From positions 1 through 64,000 of the forward strand of contig CADBXM010000006.1 in the NCBI GenBank assembly GCA_902798745.1: a DNA stretch of 64,000 nt, written 5' to 3'. A program made the position numbers and the translations under genes. Under the pieces are notes generated by a model. The model worked only from the letters and a program-made list of their open reading frames with translations, made no database searches and had not been told where the DNA came from. Positions within the stretch are counted from its first letter, which is position 1, and the number at the start of each line of letters is the position of its first letter. This document shows, one piece after another, positions 51,401 through 59,762 of this stretch. The stretch comes from an uncultured Eubacteriales bacterium (GTDB lineage Bacteria; Bacillota; Clostridia; Peptostreptococcales; Anaerovoracaceae).

Positions 51401-54030
51401 GATTCCGAAGTTGCTGTCGGGGCGCCGTCAGTCAGGAAGACTACATAATAGTCTTCATTGTCGCCATCAGAAGCCATTTTAGCATCCATTACTTCCCTGG
51501 CATTTTTCAGCGCTTCTTCCCAGTTAGTGCCTCTGGCCATACTGTTGTCGTTAACGGCGTCCATCAGATCAGTTGTATCGGTCCCGTCCGTCCAATCTAC
51601 TTCTGTATTACCCCAGCGGTAAGCTGGGTCATTTTTGTGAGCATCGGTGCCACCCCAGTTACTAGTAGACGTACCGCCTACATAGGAGTATACCTGATCT
51701 GAACCGGTGTAAGTCGCAAAACTGATAATAGATATCTCTACATTCTTCTGATTACCCTCACCCTGATTTTTCGCCATCAGTTCCTGGATCAGATTTCCAA
51801 GCGCTGCCTGTTCCTGCACAAAGCGTGATCCCGAAAGACCATAGAATAATCCATTTGAAATGTCATACGGTCCTGATCCGCTAGTCCAAACTCCAACGCC
51901 AGCATCATTTATCATATACGACAATGGAGAGTAACGTCCATTGTCGAAATGTCCATAGACGTTCGTGCCATCATATACAGCAGCAATAGCGGCTGCTTCA
52001 CTTTCGAATTCCAGATATGATTCGTCGGAGTTCTTGTTCATACTGGATGAACGGTCCATGATGAACAGCACATTCGCTTTTCTTGATTCGACGGTATACT
52101 CACTGCTCTCAGGCTTCACGTGCAAAGCAAGCGTATAGGTTCCGTCTCCATTGTCACTAAGCTTTTTTGACGCCTTAGGCGCACCATATTCATTTTTAAA
52201 ATCATCAACACTTGGAGTTCCGCTGGTTTCGCCGGCTCGAAGATCAACTTTAGGAGCGTTAGCCTTCTCCATAAGGCGGTCATGCCCCTCGTGTCCGACA
52301 AAAGTACCGATATCAGAGAAGCTGTCCTGTGTGTATTCGAATTCAATGATGCGACCTTTTTCATCTGTTTCGGTCTCTACCTTGCTGATTACCTCAACAC
52401 CGTCATTTGTGATATGGGAAACTCCAGGGATGCGTTCATCGACTTTCTTTACACCAAGACCATCAGCATACTTGATATCGACTTGTACAGGCGTCTTCGG
52501 CTCGATTTCCTTTCCTTTATACATAAGCGTAATGTGGAAGAAACGCGCCTGATCCATACTTATCGGCTGAACTGTCTTTACAACATCAGGATCAGCACCA
52601 CTCCTTAACAGATCCTGCTGCGCGAAATAGTCTTTGTTGATCTCATTCAGAGTCTTCGCCACGCAATTTATGAATTCTTCAGTATCCTGTCCGATCTCCT
52701 CAACCACAAGTCGCGTGCCAACAGGAATTTTAGCTGTTTCATCATAGGTCACTGTAATGCTGTAAGTCTGGTTATCCGCAGTAAGGACATTTGCAGAAAT
52801 TTGCTCATCAGTCACTTTTATTGTGAACACTTGCCCGTCCTTCATTGAAACAGTCAAAGTTTCTTCGCTTGTAAACGGAAGCATACTGATCAAAGCCCAG
52901 TCTCCGGCTTTGATAGCCAGCTTATCTATATCAGCAATCTGATTTTTTGTCAGTTCTCCACTGTACACACAGTCAAGCTTATTCTTTTCTTTGATCTCAC
53001 CAACAGTAGTATCTTTATCAGCTTTGCCTACCCATACAAGTTCTGGATCTGAGAATTCTACATTTTTGACCTCAGCAACGAAAGCCTCTGAATCGTTTGT
53101 AACTTTAAGAGCTTCAAGAAGTGATTTAAGGCTGATGGCGTTACCACCTGAGAGCGCGTATTTATAGGTTTTTCCTTCAACTTCCCATGCGAAATCGACT
53201 GTATATACAACTGCATATACAGAGAAACTGTCAGCTTCAAACTCCGTTGACGCTAAGAGATCCTTCTTATCAGTATCAACCTGAACACTGTTATCTTTAA
53301 CATCGAGAACATCTGCATTCAGTTTTCCTGTTTTTATATCTTTTGTAAAGTGTACGATCTTGACCTTGTCGGCATCGTCGATCTTAAGGTCCTTTCTGAA
53401 CTCTTCATCGTATTCGATCTTGACATTGACCTTATCGCCTTCTTCCGGTTCGATCTCTTTATTACCGGATTTGAGAGATATGTCGTAGAAATGAACAAAT
53501 CCAATATCCTGGGCTTTGTCTACGCCTTTTTCGTCATTGATTGCGGAGAGCGCTCCTTCATAATATTTTTTATAATCCTTAGAATCCTTTTTCTTATCGA
53601 TCTCAGTTACATCTATATGTACATCATCAGGGAGTACGCCGTTACTATCTATAACAGAAACATTGTATTTATCGCCTTCGTATTTTAAAGGATCGGATTG
53701 TTCTTTAACGGTTTCTTGTTTTTTTGCATCCGCTTTTTTATCAGATGTTTCTTCTTTGTCAGACTCAGCCTGTTTCTTATCAGAACCATTTTCATTTGAT
53801 GCAACAGTTTCCGTTTTTGAAGCAGGGATCTGGTCCACTTCGGAATCCACATCCACAACAGTCGCAGGCAAATCAATACCGCCCTGCTCTGCAGCCTTAT
53901 CTTTTTCAAGAGTGAAAGCAGGTAGTATAAGCAAGTAAGTAGTTATGAAAACTACAATAACGGCGAGAGACATAACTATCGCCTTATAATTGCTTACTCT
54001 ATCAATTATTTTTTTTAGCTTCTTAGTCAT
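45370..54030 (-). CDS. Giant vWA/Cna_B adhesin (about 2890 residues) lacking an LPxTG motif
   Basis: A large surface adhesin. Membrane-anchor segment with LLILPAFTLEK (about 25-49), a shared N-terminal module (about 125-420) and a second, shorter copy of it (about 425-590), a von Willebrand A domain with the metal-site motif DRSSS (about 666-670) and VVFLTDGAPT, then a long chain of Cna_B/SpaA-type domains (VKKTDESG; RVEKRWVDEND; LSLEKQWDH; LNGTKTWNVGD; IIKIDETTRG with VETDMPTGY). It ends in the same helix and GRRRARR tail as its paralogue, but where that has LPKTGG this has SGLTTF, so no sortase motif is visible. ATG 54030 (MTKKLKK) is preferred; the upstream ATG at 54051 adds seven residues. 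Contains a G8 tract. Confidence 0.92.
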   Translation of the reverse strand: MTKKLKKIIDRVSNYKAIVMSLAVIVVFITTYLLILPAFTLEKDKAAEQGGIDLPATVVDVDSEVDQIPASKTETVASNENGSDKKQAESDKEETSDKKADAKKQETVKEQSDPLKYEGDKYNVSVIDSNGVLPDDVHIDVTEIDKKKDSKDYKKYYEGALSAINDEKGVDKAQDIGFVHFYDISLKSGNKEIEPEEGDKVNVKIEYDEEFRKDLKIDDADKVKIVHFTKDIKTGKLNADVLDVKDNSVQVDTDKKDLLASTEFEADSFSVYAVVYTVDFAWEVEGKTYKYALSGGNAISLKSLLEALKVTNDSEAFVAEVKNVEFSDPELVWVGKADKDTTVGEIKEKNKLDCVYSGELTKNQIADIDKLAIKAGDWALISMLPFTSEETLTVSMKDGQVFTIKVTDEQISANVLTADNQTYSITVTYDETAKIPVGTRLVVEEIGQDTEEFINCVAKTLNEINKDYFAQQDLLRSGADPDVVKTVQPISMDQARFFHITLMYKGKEIEPKTPVQVDIKYADGLGVKKVDERIPGVSHITNDGVEVISKVETETDEKGRIIEFEYTQDSFSDIGTFVGHEGHDRLMEKANAPKVDLRAGETSGTPSVDDFKNEYGAPKASKKLSDNGDGTYTLALHVKPESSEYTVESRKANVLFIMDRSSSMNKNSDESYLEFESEAAAIAAVYDGTNVYGHFDNGRYSPLSYMINDAGVGVWTSGSGPYDISNGLFYGLSGSRFVQEQAALGNLIQELMAKNQGEGNQKNVEISIISFATYTGSDQVYSYVGGTSTSNWGGTDAHKNDPAYRWGNTEVDWTDGTDTTDLMDAVNDNSMARGTNWEEALKNAREVMDAKMASDGDNEDYYVVFLTDGAPTATSESINNHDTAYEWGAWYGDNGGAGYHGDEGYPIAYDAAKDDAQGLVAAGNKLFNIFTYGESDDYKYMVRLTNYAYSGGTDDTANESTEAAGEYFKNATNTNELVDYFNKIFKEITGNIGHSQVKVKDGLTQGAMTSTFVEGKPSAVKYTVTPSAGSSKQPYTVQATMPEEGTEPVVTFTINGRSYTTTSGDVQKKVNPDDAYNAGTYYSVTVGGVEYKMALAGVDGSGELTWDLTPLGILWDDSDYKAEFVVWPKQEAYNYVAGLNNGMPGFKWDEDTASQHEHTDSKGRKYWSNGVSDYPSIVKYEDGTFAVLTNTHQEVEYSVSQIEDGELIDQTDPDSENLNFPDPMPLNATKTNLEKQWSVDRNPAILAQYLYNPDGTPTEFVAKFDIFSDNSTKPFATVSLGWDSDLGKYVWDESSLRRVVSNGHVYYIGTRWSDEINIATGLMLTIDRMEALGLNPAEYPKAIYQGTIYYILERGHDYHVKENDDGNELGYEFDFVSPVFHPMLVNGKMVNIVFEEEMDDDTLDLNTPYPIEQMTPAPMNSIGALVVDNSLRGYINVEKIVVDKDGKTVLNNDETRFNYRINLVSDLEPGPFTIEGSHVPWYGINGLFYHAEIDGTTYYFQADPLGGSSLTLTTESGDTYTAETTSGDAFDPDSVGPTEISYTDENNNPVTLELKGNQMIHDSDNHVHDTIQIMQGQILNIANVPKGTRYTITETEIAQDYDLMKIESQIRDGESIVSRTEVEDISSGSFTGEIVSNRDNHVIFTNKIHSADLKVKKTDESGGTLLGAQFTLTKTGTDETWTLPEDGTADIGTYTFMDLADGVYTLTETPPTNYTGINPITFAVAHGVIYMPGDTLPEGVTLPDSALPAGVNWTNNSNKTFSLTIPNEHIQPEPDEIRVEKRWVDENDNPAQGTKDVKVQLRRYKIFSNHNVKVHFHADGYQWGGQYHPDVDYYSEDLLFSGNTLTLTYTEQNSDYGNQFNVVVRKRSTQSVITSQNNRSGRNVTITVPNVDDDIDITVSYNSGNYQINRDRNGILGSIAASPAGNADADVIVDEEFSSDTTLSSPAYTASWTIGNGSEYDFPLSDGSASYQYYIVELDENDQPLAEGQGSLVSITNNEGITTGIITATNKINGSLTLKKVLDVPTNEDVSLAAGKYNFTVTGPGESGKTKYVQIRIDAEDAVTYKVSDDEISFSETSGFVDAPSDGTVLIPDLLAGTYKVTEGEFQLDDDQDGKYTMKLGQIDVESGTADLSGGSATLNVRAENTPSAAATFTNMLVPLVDVPVIKNWQWAQNDNGKVESWTATFNLEYREVLVSGEEASDAKRSWTPVYETDGTTQKSITLRSTDSDQEKFNDLPLYKAHDNGSVYRLIYSVDEVAYTINYNDGRDPATETWSKNESGHLSDHYSPDYEQDAGEGNMPQEGMDEWYTIHLTNVRSTKEIQKTVDLSLEKQWDHEALQDYPDAWAKFQLKRTYHEEYLDYNKFDLDPDDLVTVKLNLGNGVTKELVVPRGAPVYVTAVIKPEKTVNFRFSKDNETLILSGGDSDSTSQQFIYSSAPFYATADGDEVNVSFVSGDTSALVGGLDGLGLACFDPEETTEEQEDASFENQNAGKVFTLDAEHGWHKEWAGLPQTVQELTVTNNGTRLKTIVYSYYLEEKECYPKNYTVSFNNGQGDEQNPLISSADVIAKNKLETTELNGTKTWNVGDDTSYVLGTPVLKLTRRTELTDPEPVTVSWEGEEQFLQPTWHTIDGFTRSFTYADLPKKDKDGNTYEYSVEEIEFTVGAGENAVVYKAVKQPNGTYIVTISTEGKEGADTFVVTQDGNDIVNKLKRMTIEIIKIDETTRGDQEQEKLSGARFRLLKYNGSIYEAYEGEYGSEDGVPVGSSGEDLGKLIFDNLPNGEYMIVETDMPTGYSKIENNDIYFSITGGILKRYDSPVGTEGRALIPALTYDEDSHDTVTNVVAGISYVNNVASGLTTFGTTIFYVLGSILVICGGIYFIGRRRARR
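48556..48563 (-). repeat. Eight-base G tract inside the giant adhesin gene
   Basis: The minus strand reads TGG GGG GGG (Trp-Gly-Gly) in frame, eight consecutive G. Gain or loss of one G would truncate the protein before its last third and its anchor. Confidence 0.9.
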
Positions 54031-54143
54031 CTCTAATACCTGTCCAAACATTTAAACTACAAATGAGAGATAAACTTATGCTTTATATTTGCTCACGTTA
54101 TAGATAACACTTGTTAACTTGTTAAAAATAAATTTTCTGATTA

Positions 54144-57100
54144 TTATCTTTTGGCACGCCTTCTGGATACCATAAGTACTGTGCATGTAATTACCAGCAA
54201 CGATCCTATGACATAGAAGATCGTTGTACCGATTCCACCGGCCTGAGGAAGCTCTACGCCGGAAGTGTTCATTATCTTATAATAGATAGTGCTTGTCTCA
54301 CTGTCTGCGGAAACACCTGGTATAGGATCACCATTCTCATCAACGATACGTGTGTAATCCATTCCAAGTGTCAACAGTGCAGTCTCATCCCAGTCATATA
54401 TTTTCCCGAAACCCGGCTTATCAGATTGTGGTGTGTTACCAGGTTTTTCAGTATATGTATCTGTGATTATGAGAGAAACAGGGATATCGGCTGATAGCTT
54501 GCTATATCCTGTCGGAGCTATTGTCTCCCTTATATAGTAGTCGCCATCTTTAAGAGAGATATCAGCATTGTCAATAGTAAATACAGCACCGTCATTCGAT
54601 AATGTTGATACTATCTCTTCATCACTTCCTGACTTTCTGACCAGAACAAACTCAGCACCATCGAGTTCCTGTTCCCAGTCTAAATCAGTTTTTGTGATGT
54701 GTAAGCTCTTTACAAATACATTAATGTTATGTGTATTTATTGAATCCTCAGTACCTGCGGCGTGGCCCTGATAAATAGTTCCAAAAGTACCTGTATGGAA
54801 ATCCTGCGTATTGCTGCCGCCCTGTCCTTTTGGAAGCACATCGTAATCAGGTGAATACAGTACTGTTAATGTATACTTCTCAACTTCATCACCGACCACC
54901 GTAGTGTCGTGTGGAGATTCGTTGATTATATCGTCCTCTTCACCGTTGGCTATTACTTTATCGAGTTTAATGTTTATATAACTATTATCCTCGATACCAT
55001 ATACTTGATAAGGAATATCAAAGCCATTTTCGGTCAAAGCAAGTTCAAGGAACTTATCAAAATCAATATCGTTATTACTGTAATCCCACCATGGATATGT
55101 TCCGGCAGCACTACTTTCAGCAAGTGCCTTGATCAAGTCTTTAAGATAGAAGAAGCTCTTATCACCAGTCCCTTCAGATTCGCGTGAATCTATGATCGAG
55201 TTCGGGGCTATCGGATACCAATTGTTGTCAGTGTCTCCATTAGAATACTTAACTGTATCAGGTAATCCATCATTGTTTTTGTCCTCGGCTTTTCCGTCTT
55301 TTACGACCTGCTCAACCTTAATATTGTCATACAATCCTCTGAGTTCCTGTTTAGGATCCACATTAGTTCCTAAATATACTGTCCACTCAGTATCATTCTT
55401 TGTAAAACTTAATTCATTGATGTTGACACGAGGAGATTCGCAACTAGCAAATCTATTGTATTTTGGATCTTCTCCCTGCGAAGGATCATTGTTGATATAC
55501 TTCTTGTCAACCAACTGAATGGCAGGTCCATTCGGACTGGTTTTGTATGTTTTAGCCTCTACAACTGCATCACCGTCGTTTGTCTCTACAGCATTTCCTC
55601 CAAGAAGATCTTCCTTTGCCTTAACATAGACACTGCCATGCCATCCGTCCCAGGTGAACTCCTGACCCGTCCACTCTACTCCATATGTGTCAGTTGTGCT
55701 GTCATATGTAATAGTGCCATGAGGTTTAGATGCATCTGTAGTGATATTTCCATCCAGGTCGATCATCTGTCCGGCAGCAAGAGGCTTAAAAGTCGCCTTA
55801 TCGACTGGATAGAATGGTTGACTTATAGTGTCAGTTACATTTCCTTGGACAGTAGCATCAACCATGATCTGTTTTATGATCTGAAGAAGTACATCCTCAA
55901 GTTCATCACCGGTCTTAGCAGAAAAGAACATCTTCTCGTTGTTCAGCGTATCGGCTATGTCGTACATCAGAATCTTGCCGCTGGTTACGTTGTCAATACC
56001 AAGACCGACAGTAATAAGATTAACGTCGCGGTTCTTTAATTGCTGAGCTGCTTCTGTAACATATCTTCGTGTAATAGATTTCCCGCCTCTTTGTGGAGCG
56101 CCGTCTGTAATCAGTACTGCATACTTTGTAGAGCTTTGCTCCCATTGAAACCCACTATCTGTATTAAGTGTATAATTATGGCTTAAATTATTATCTGTGT
56201 CCCAGTTTTTACGATCAGTATCGCTATATCTATTATTGATATCATTTCTGTTAACACCGGCGGCATCAAGAAGTGCGGCATCTGTACTGGTACCACCGCC
56301 ATATGTATTTACATCGTATGAAAGATCGATACCGCTTGAAGCAGAAACAAAATTGTGCTGTAACTGGCCTGAACCATTCGGTAAATAGTTTCTGAAGGTA
56401 TTCCATGCAATCTTTACATCAGGGTTTTTGGAACTGTCACTGGCAATCGATAAAACATCAAGTATCTCATCAAGTTCATCTAGAGTACCGTTCATGCTTA
56501 ATTCCAGATAATAAGCTCTGGTTTTTGGATCGCCTATATTTAAGCCGTGCTTTCTTAGTATTGCTGCACTTGTTGGATCATTGAAATCGGCTTGTGTGAC
56601 CCTGTCTCCCGCTTCCTGAATAACGTACCTCGTGGAAGTATAATAAGTATTTTCGTAGTATTGTGTGTTATCGGCTGAATGTCCGGTAGCAGGATCAAAT
56701 CTTCCGTTGCCATTAAACTTATCCTTGGAAGCATCACACAGCCACCATTTATTCTGATAATAATACAGGTAGCATACAGTAGCAGTACCATTTGGATCTG
56801 CAATAATGTAATAAGTATGGTTAGTTTTTAGTCCCCAATCTTGTCCTGCTGTTGTATTATCCCACCAGCCATCTGTATCATTAATATGACTCAAATCTCT
56901 CAAACCCGTTACATCTGTTGCATTATAGAGATATGATGGGAATTGCATGGATCCAGATACGTCTATCATGAAGCCAAGATCTATTGTGCCATCAAAAGTT
57001 GCCAGGCTAGACTGTGCTGTGAGATCGACGCGGTAAACACGGTTCTCATAATCATATACTTCAGCAGTCTTTTTTGTTCCATCAGCATTAAGCGGGACAT

Positions 57101-59144
57101 TTCTGTTTTTAAGATCAGTGAGCCATGCCCTCATGCTCTCGATATCAGTACCTTCCTTTTCATTGTCAGGTACAATGTAAGCAGGATTCTGTTTGAAGTG
57201 AGCGGTCAGAACGCTGCCGTTCTGAGGGATATCGATTGTTCCAGCTTGAATGGTTGCCCCTACATTTTCAAGTTTTTCCCCATCAAGATCCCAATAATCG
57301 AATATCCACTTATTGTGACCCTGACCATCTGAATGATTCACAGCTACAGCACGGATCTGGTTATTGTTCTTTTTTCCGTCGTTTGTCTGTGCAATGAATT
57401 GCGGGACGTTTTCCTGAACAGTTCCGGTTTCGTTACGCCCGGATACCATGCCTTTATCGGTGTCATCAGTTTTTACAGTAAAACTGTATCTTGCCAATGG
57501 TTCCTGTTCAAATATACGGATGATGTTAGATTCGTCCGGCTCAGCATCATGATTAAAAGATTCGAAACTTCCATTACTATAACCAAGTTCAATATGTGTT
57601 CCTTCTGAATGGTTATAGCCTAGAAATACAAATCCGCCATTGGCTTGTGAAATTACTGCGACATTGTTTGTGCCAGTCTGAATCAGATCTTCACCGATTT
57701 CATTTAACGCGATTGTCTTCGTCTTATCTGTGACTGGTCGGATGAAATAGTATGTGTAATCCATACTTGTTTCTCTGTCTTTTTCAGTGAATACATAATA
57801 GAATGTCCACTGATAATCGCTTCCAAGCCTATCCATACCGCCGCCGGTATTAATAAAGGCCTGACTGCTGGCAAAAGTCTCAACAGAACCATCGGTTTTC
57901 AATACATGATAACCGTTGTTGTCCTGATAACTGATGATATAAGTCTTGTTTACATCAACTGTGGCAGTATCGCTTATCTCCTGCGCGTCTGTGACATTGA
58001 CCTCAAATACGTCACCATTCTTCATAGTGATCGTGAGTGACTCTTCAGTGTCGAACGGCTTGAGGCTCGTCAAAGTCCAGTCAGCAGCCGCACCTTCCTC
58101 TGTGTAAGCTTTTTCGATGCTGATGAGTTCGCTGTCTGTGAATTCAACTGTATCGATCTCGTTCATAAAGAGATCCACTTCATTCACATCAGTGTCTTTG
58201 TCGTCGTTGATGACATTGAGAGACTGCAGTAAAGATCTGAGCGAAACAGAACTATCGCCGTCAATGCTGTAGTCAAATGTCTCTCCGTTAACAGAGTAGC
58301 TGAAGTCTACTGTGTACACGATCGCGAATACGGAAAAACCTTCAGTCTCAAACGTAGCGTCGGTGAGATTGTCCTTCTTGTCTGTATTAATTTCTATATT
58401 CTCTTTGTCAAGGAGCTCCGGCTTTATTTCACCGGTTTTCTTACTCTTAGCAAAATGGATGACACGCAGGTTGTCTGTATCCCCCACATTCATGTATTTG
58501 CCGAGTTCTTTGTCGTATTCGATCCTTACACTTACAGCGTCATCAGGATACTTTATCTCTTCTCCGTCTGCGACCAATGAAATGTCATAGAAACGGGCAA
58601 AACTGAAAGAAGTTACATTGCCGCCATTCTTATCGTCCTGTACTGTCTTAAGAGCATCCTCATAGTACTGTTTGTAAGTGTCAGAATCAGACTTTTTGTC
58701 GATCTCATTTACCTTTACTTCGGTATTGCCCGGCAGTGCAGACTTATTATCTATGACTGAAACCGTATACTTGTCACCTTCAAACGTCAGTGAGTCATCT
58801 TCAGATGACACAGCAGGCGCTTCGATACTGTCATCAGTATCTTCAGATTCGATTTTTTCGACCTCAGCCGGCGCAGTAGTTTCTGATTGCTCCGAAGATG
58901 CCTCAGGGGCAACAGCCTCATCGTTTTCAGCAGCATCTCCATCTTCAGATACTGTTTGCTCTACAGAAGCAACATCAATGCCTCCCTGCTTTTTAGCTTC
59001 ATCCTTTTCGAGCGTAAAGGCCGGCAGAATCAGCAAATAAGTAGTAATAAATACAACAATTACAGAAACCGCAAGTAGCCAACCGCGGTGTTGGTGCATT
59101 TTGTCAAAAATATTCTTTAATCTTTTGATTATTGAATCCTGCAA
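54144..59144 (-). CDS. vWA/SpaA adhesin with LPQAG sorting signal
   Basis: A 1666-residue surface adhesin. Anchor segment with LLILPAFTLEK (about 22-47), acidic linker, shared N-terminal module (about 125-395), a middle region, and a von Willebrand A domain with the metal-site motif DVSGS (728-732), enlarged by a long insertion before ITDGAP (about 1050). A SpaA-type domain follows (KTDLDWEQELDGAEF ... ETIAPTGY). The sorting signal is complete: ELPQAGG, membrane helix, RRRAKR. It starts at TTG with AAAGGA 6-7 bases upstream. vWA pilus-tip proteins of this kind bind host or matrix ligands. It follows the sortase-like gene by 45 bases. Confidence 0.93.
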   Translation of the reverse strand: MQDSIIKRLKNIFDKMHQHRGWLLAVSVIVVFITTYLLILPAFTLEKDEAKKQGGIDVASVEQTVSEDGDAAENDEAVAPEASSEQSETTAPAEVEKIESEDTDDSIEAPAVSSEDDSLTFEGDKYTVSVIDNKSALPGNTEVKVNEIDKKSDSDTYKQYYEDALKTVQDDKNGGNVTSFSFARFYDISLVADGEEIKYPDDAVSVRIEYDKELGKYMNVGDTDNLRVIHFAKSKKTGEIKPELLDKENIEINTDKKDNLTDATFETEGFSVFAIVYTVDFSYSVNGETFDYSIDGDSSVSLRSLLQSLNVINDDKDTDVNEVDLFMNEIDTVEFTDSELISIEKAYTEEGAAADWTLTSLKPFDTEESLTITMKNGDVFEVNVTDAQEISDTATVDVNKTYIISYQDNNGYHVLKTDGSVETFASSQAFINTGGGMDRLGSDYQWTFYYVFTEKDRETSMDYTYYFIRPVTDKTKTIALNEIGEDLIQTGTNNVAVISQANGGFVFLGYNHSEGTHIELGYSNGSFESFNHDAEPDESNIIRIFEQEPLARYSFTVKTDDTDKGMVSGRNETGTVQENVPQFIAQTNDGKKNNNQIRAVAVNHSDGQGHNKWIFDYWDLDGEKLENVGATIQAGTIDIPQNGSVLTAHFKQNPAYIVPDNEKEGTDIESMRAWLTDLKNRNVPLNADGTKKTAEVYDYENRVYRVDLTAQSSLATFDGTIDLGFMIDVSGSMQFPSYLYNATDVTGLRDLSHINDTDGWWDNTTAGQDWGLKTNHTYYIIADPNGTATVCYLYYYQNKWWLCDASKDKFNGNGRFDPATGHSADNTQYYENTYYTSTRYVIQEAGDRVTQADFNDPTSAAILRKHGLNIGDPKTRAYYLELSMNGTLDELDEILDVLSIASDSSKNPDVKIAWNTFRNYLPNGSGQLQHNFVSASSGIDLSYDVNTYGGGTSTDAALLDAAGVNRNDINNRYSDTDRKNWDTDNNLSHNYTLNTDSGFQWEQSSTKYAVLITDGAPQRGGKSITRRYVTEAAQQLKNRDVNLITVGLGIDNVTSGKILMYDIADTLNNEKMFFSAKTGDELEDVLLQIIKQIMVDATVQGNVTDTISQPFYPVDKATFKPLAAGQMIDLDGNITTDASKPHGTITYDSTTDTYGVEWTGQEFTWDGWHGSVYVKAKEDLLGGNAVETNDGDAVVEAKTYKTSPNGPAIQLVDKKYINNDPSQGEDPKYNRFASCESPRVNINELSFTKNDTEWTVYLGTNVDPKQELRGLYDNIKVEQVVKDGKAEDKNNDGLPDTVKYSNGDTDNNWYPIAPNSIIDSRESEGTGDKSFFYLKDLIKALAESSAAGTYPWWDYSNNDIDFDKFLELALTENGFDIPYQVYGIEDNSYINIKLDKVIANGEEDDIINESPHDTTVVGDEVEKYTLTVLYSPDYDVLPKGQGGSNTQDFHTGTFGTIYQGHAAGTEDSINTHNINVFVKSLHITKTDLDWEQELDGAEFVLVRKSGSDEEIVSTLSNDGAVFTIDNADISLKDGDYYIRETIAPTGYSKLSADIPVSLIITDTYTEKPGNTPQSDKPGFGKIYDWDETALLTLGMDYTRIVDENGDPIPGVSADSETSTIYYKIMNTSGVELPQAGGIGTTIFYVIGSLLVITCTVLMVSRRRAKR

Positions 59145-59189
59145 TTATTATCCTTTATTTCTTTATACTATTTAACACACGCAATATCG

Positions 59190-59759
59190 CTATTCCGCGT
59201 ACATGCATCCAAGAACGAACTCAGTGTTGTCATCCGTTTTATAGCAAAGCATAAGATCATTATCTGCTTCATCCCATTCCTTCAGATGAAATTGCGTCAA
59301 TACCCTGTAGTTATAACGTATGCCGTCGACGTCAGTGAAAGCCACAGTATCGCCCGGTTTAGCCTTGGATAATTTGCGGAATACATCGTCACGTCCACCT
59401 GTGAGCTTAAAATTTCCCTTTACAGGCGATCCGCCGGCGATTGTGGCAAATCCTTCCTCCTCATACCCTTCTGCTGTTACAGGCGCCATCAGGTTGATTG
59501 ACGGCACTTCTATGCAGCCGGCTATATCTATCTGATCGATACTGATGACGGGAAGAGGATCCCTGCCAAGACCTTTTGACATCCCTGTGTCTACACCAAG
59601 ATTCGGAATAATATTCTCCATCTTACTCAGTACTTCGGCAGCATGTTTACCAGACTGTTGGATATGAAAATATGTATATCCGCTATAACCTAGTGCTGCG
59701 ATGATCAGCAGTACAATTGAAATTTTCAGTATACTCTTAATACCAGCATTACCCTTCAT
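59190..59759 (-). CDS. Sortase-fold protein lacking the expected catalytic His and Arg
   Basis: A 189-residue membrane-anchored protein (helix 9-31). The core follows the class C/D/E sortase plan: IEVPSINLMAPVTAEG, a Gly-rich turn, then KLTGGRDDVFRKLSKAKPGDTV, matching the IAGHRD...F..L..KxGD region, and LMLCYK, matching the TLxTCYP Cys motif (Cys172). Where active sortases have His this has Gly122, and where they have the Arg of the last strand (VVRA) it has FVLGC (Gly184). It may be a pseudo-sortase, an unusual transpeptidase, or a substrate chaperone. It sits inside the adhesin operon, between the MucBP-like gene and the 1666-residue adhesin. The family assignment is good; inactivity is inferred. 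Confidence 0.75.
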   Translation of the reverse strand: MKGNAGIKSILKISIVLLIIAALGYSGYTYFHIQQSGKHAAEVLSKMENIIPNLGVDTGMSKGLGRDPLPVISIDQIDIAGCIEVPSINLMAPVTAEGYEEEGFATIAGGSPVKGNFKLTGGRDDVFRKLSKAKPGDTVAFTDVDGIRYNYRVLTQFHLKEWDEADNDLMLCYKTDDNTEFVLGCMYAE

Positions 59760-59762
59760 CAG

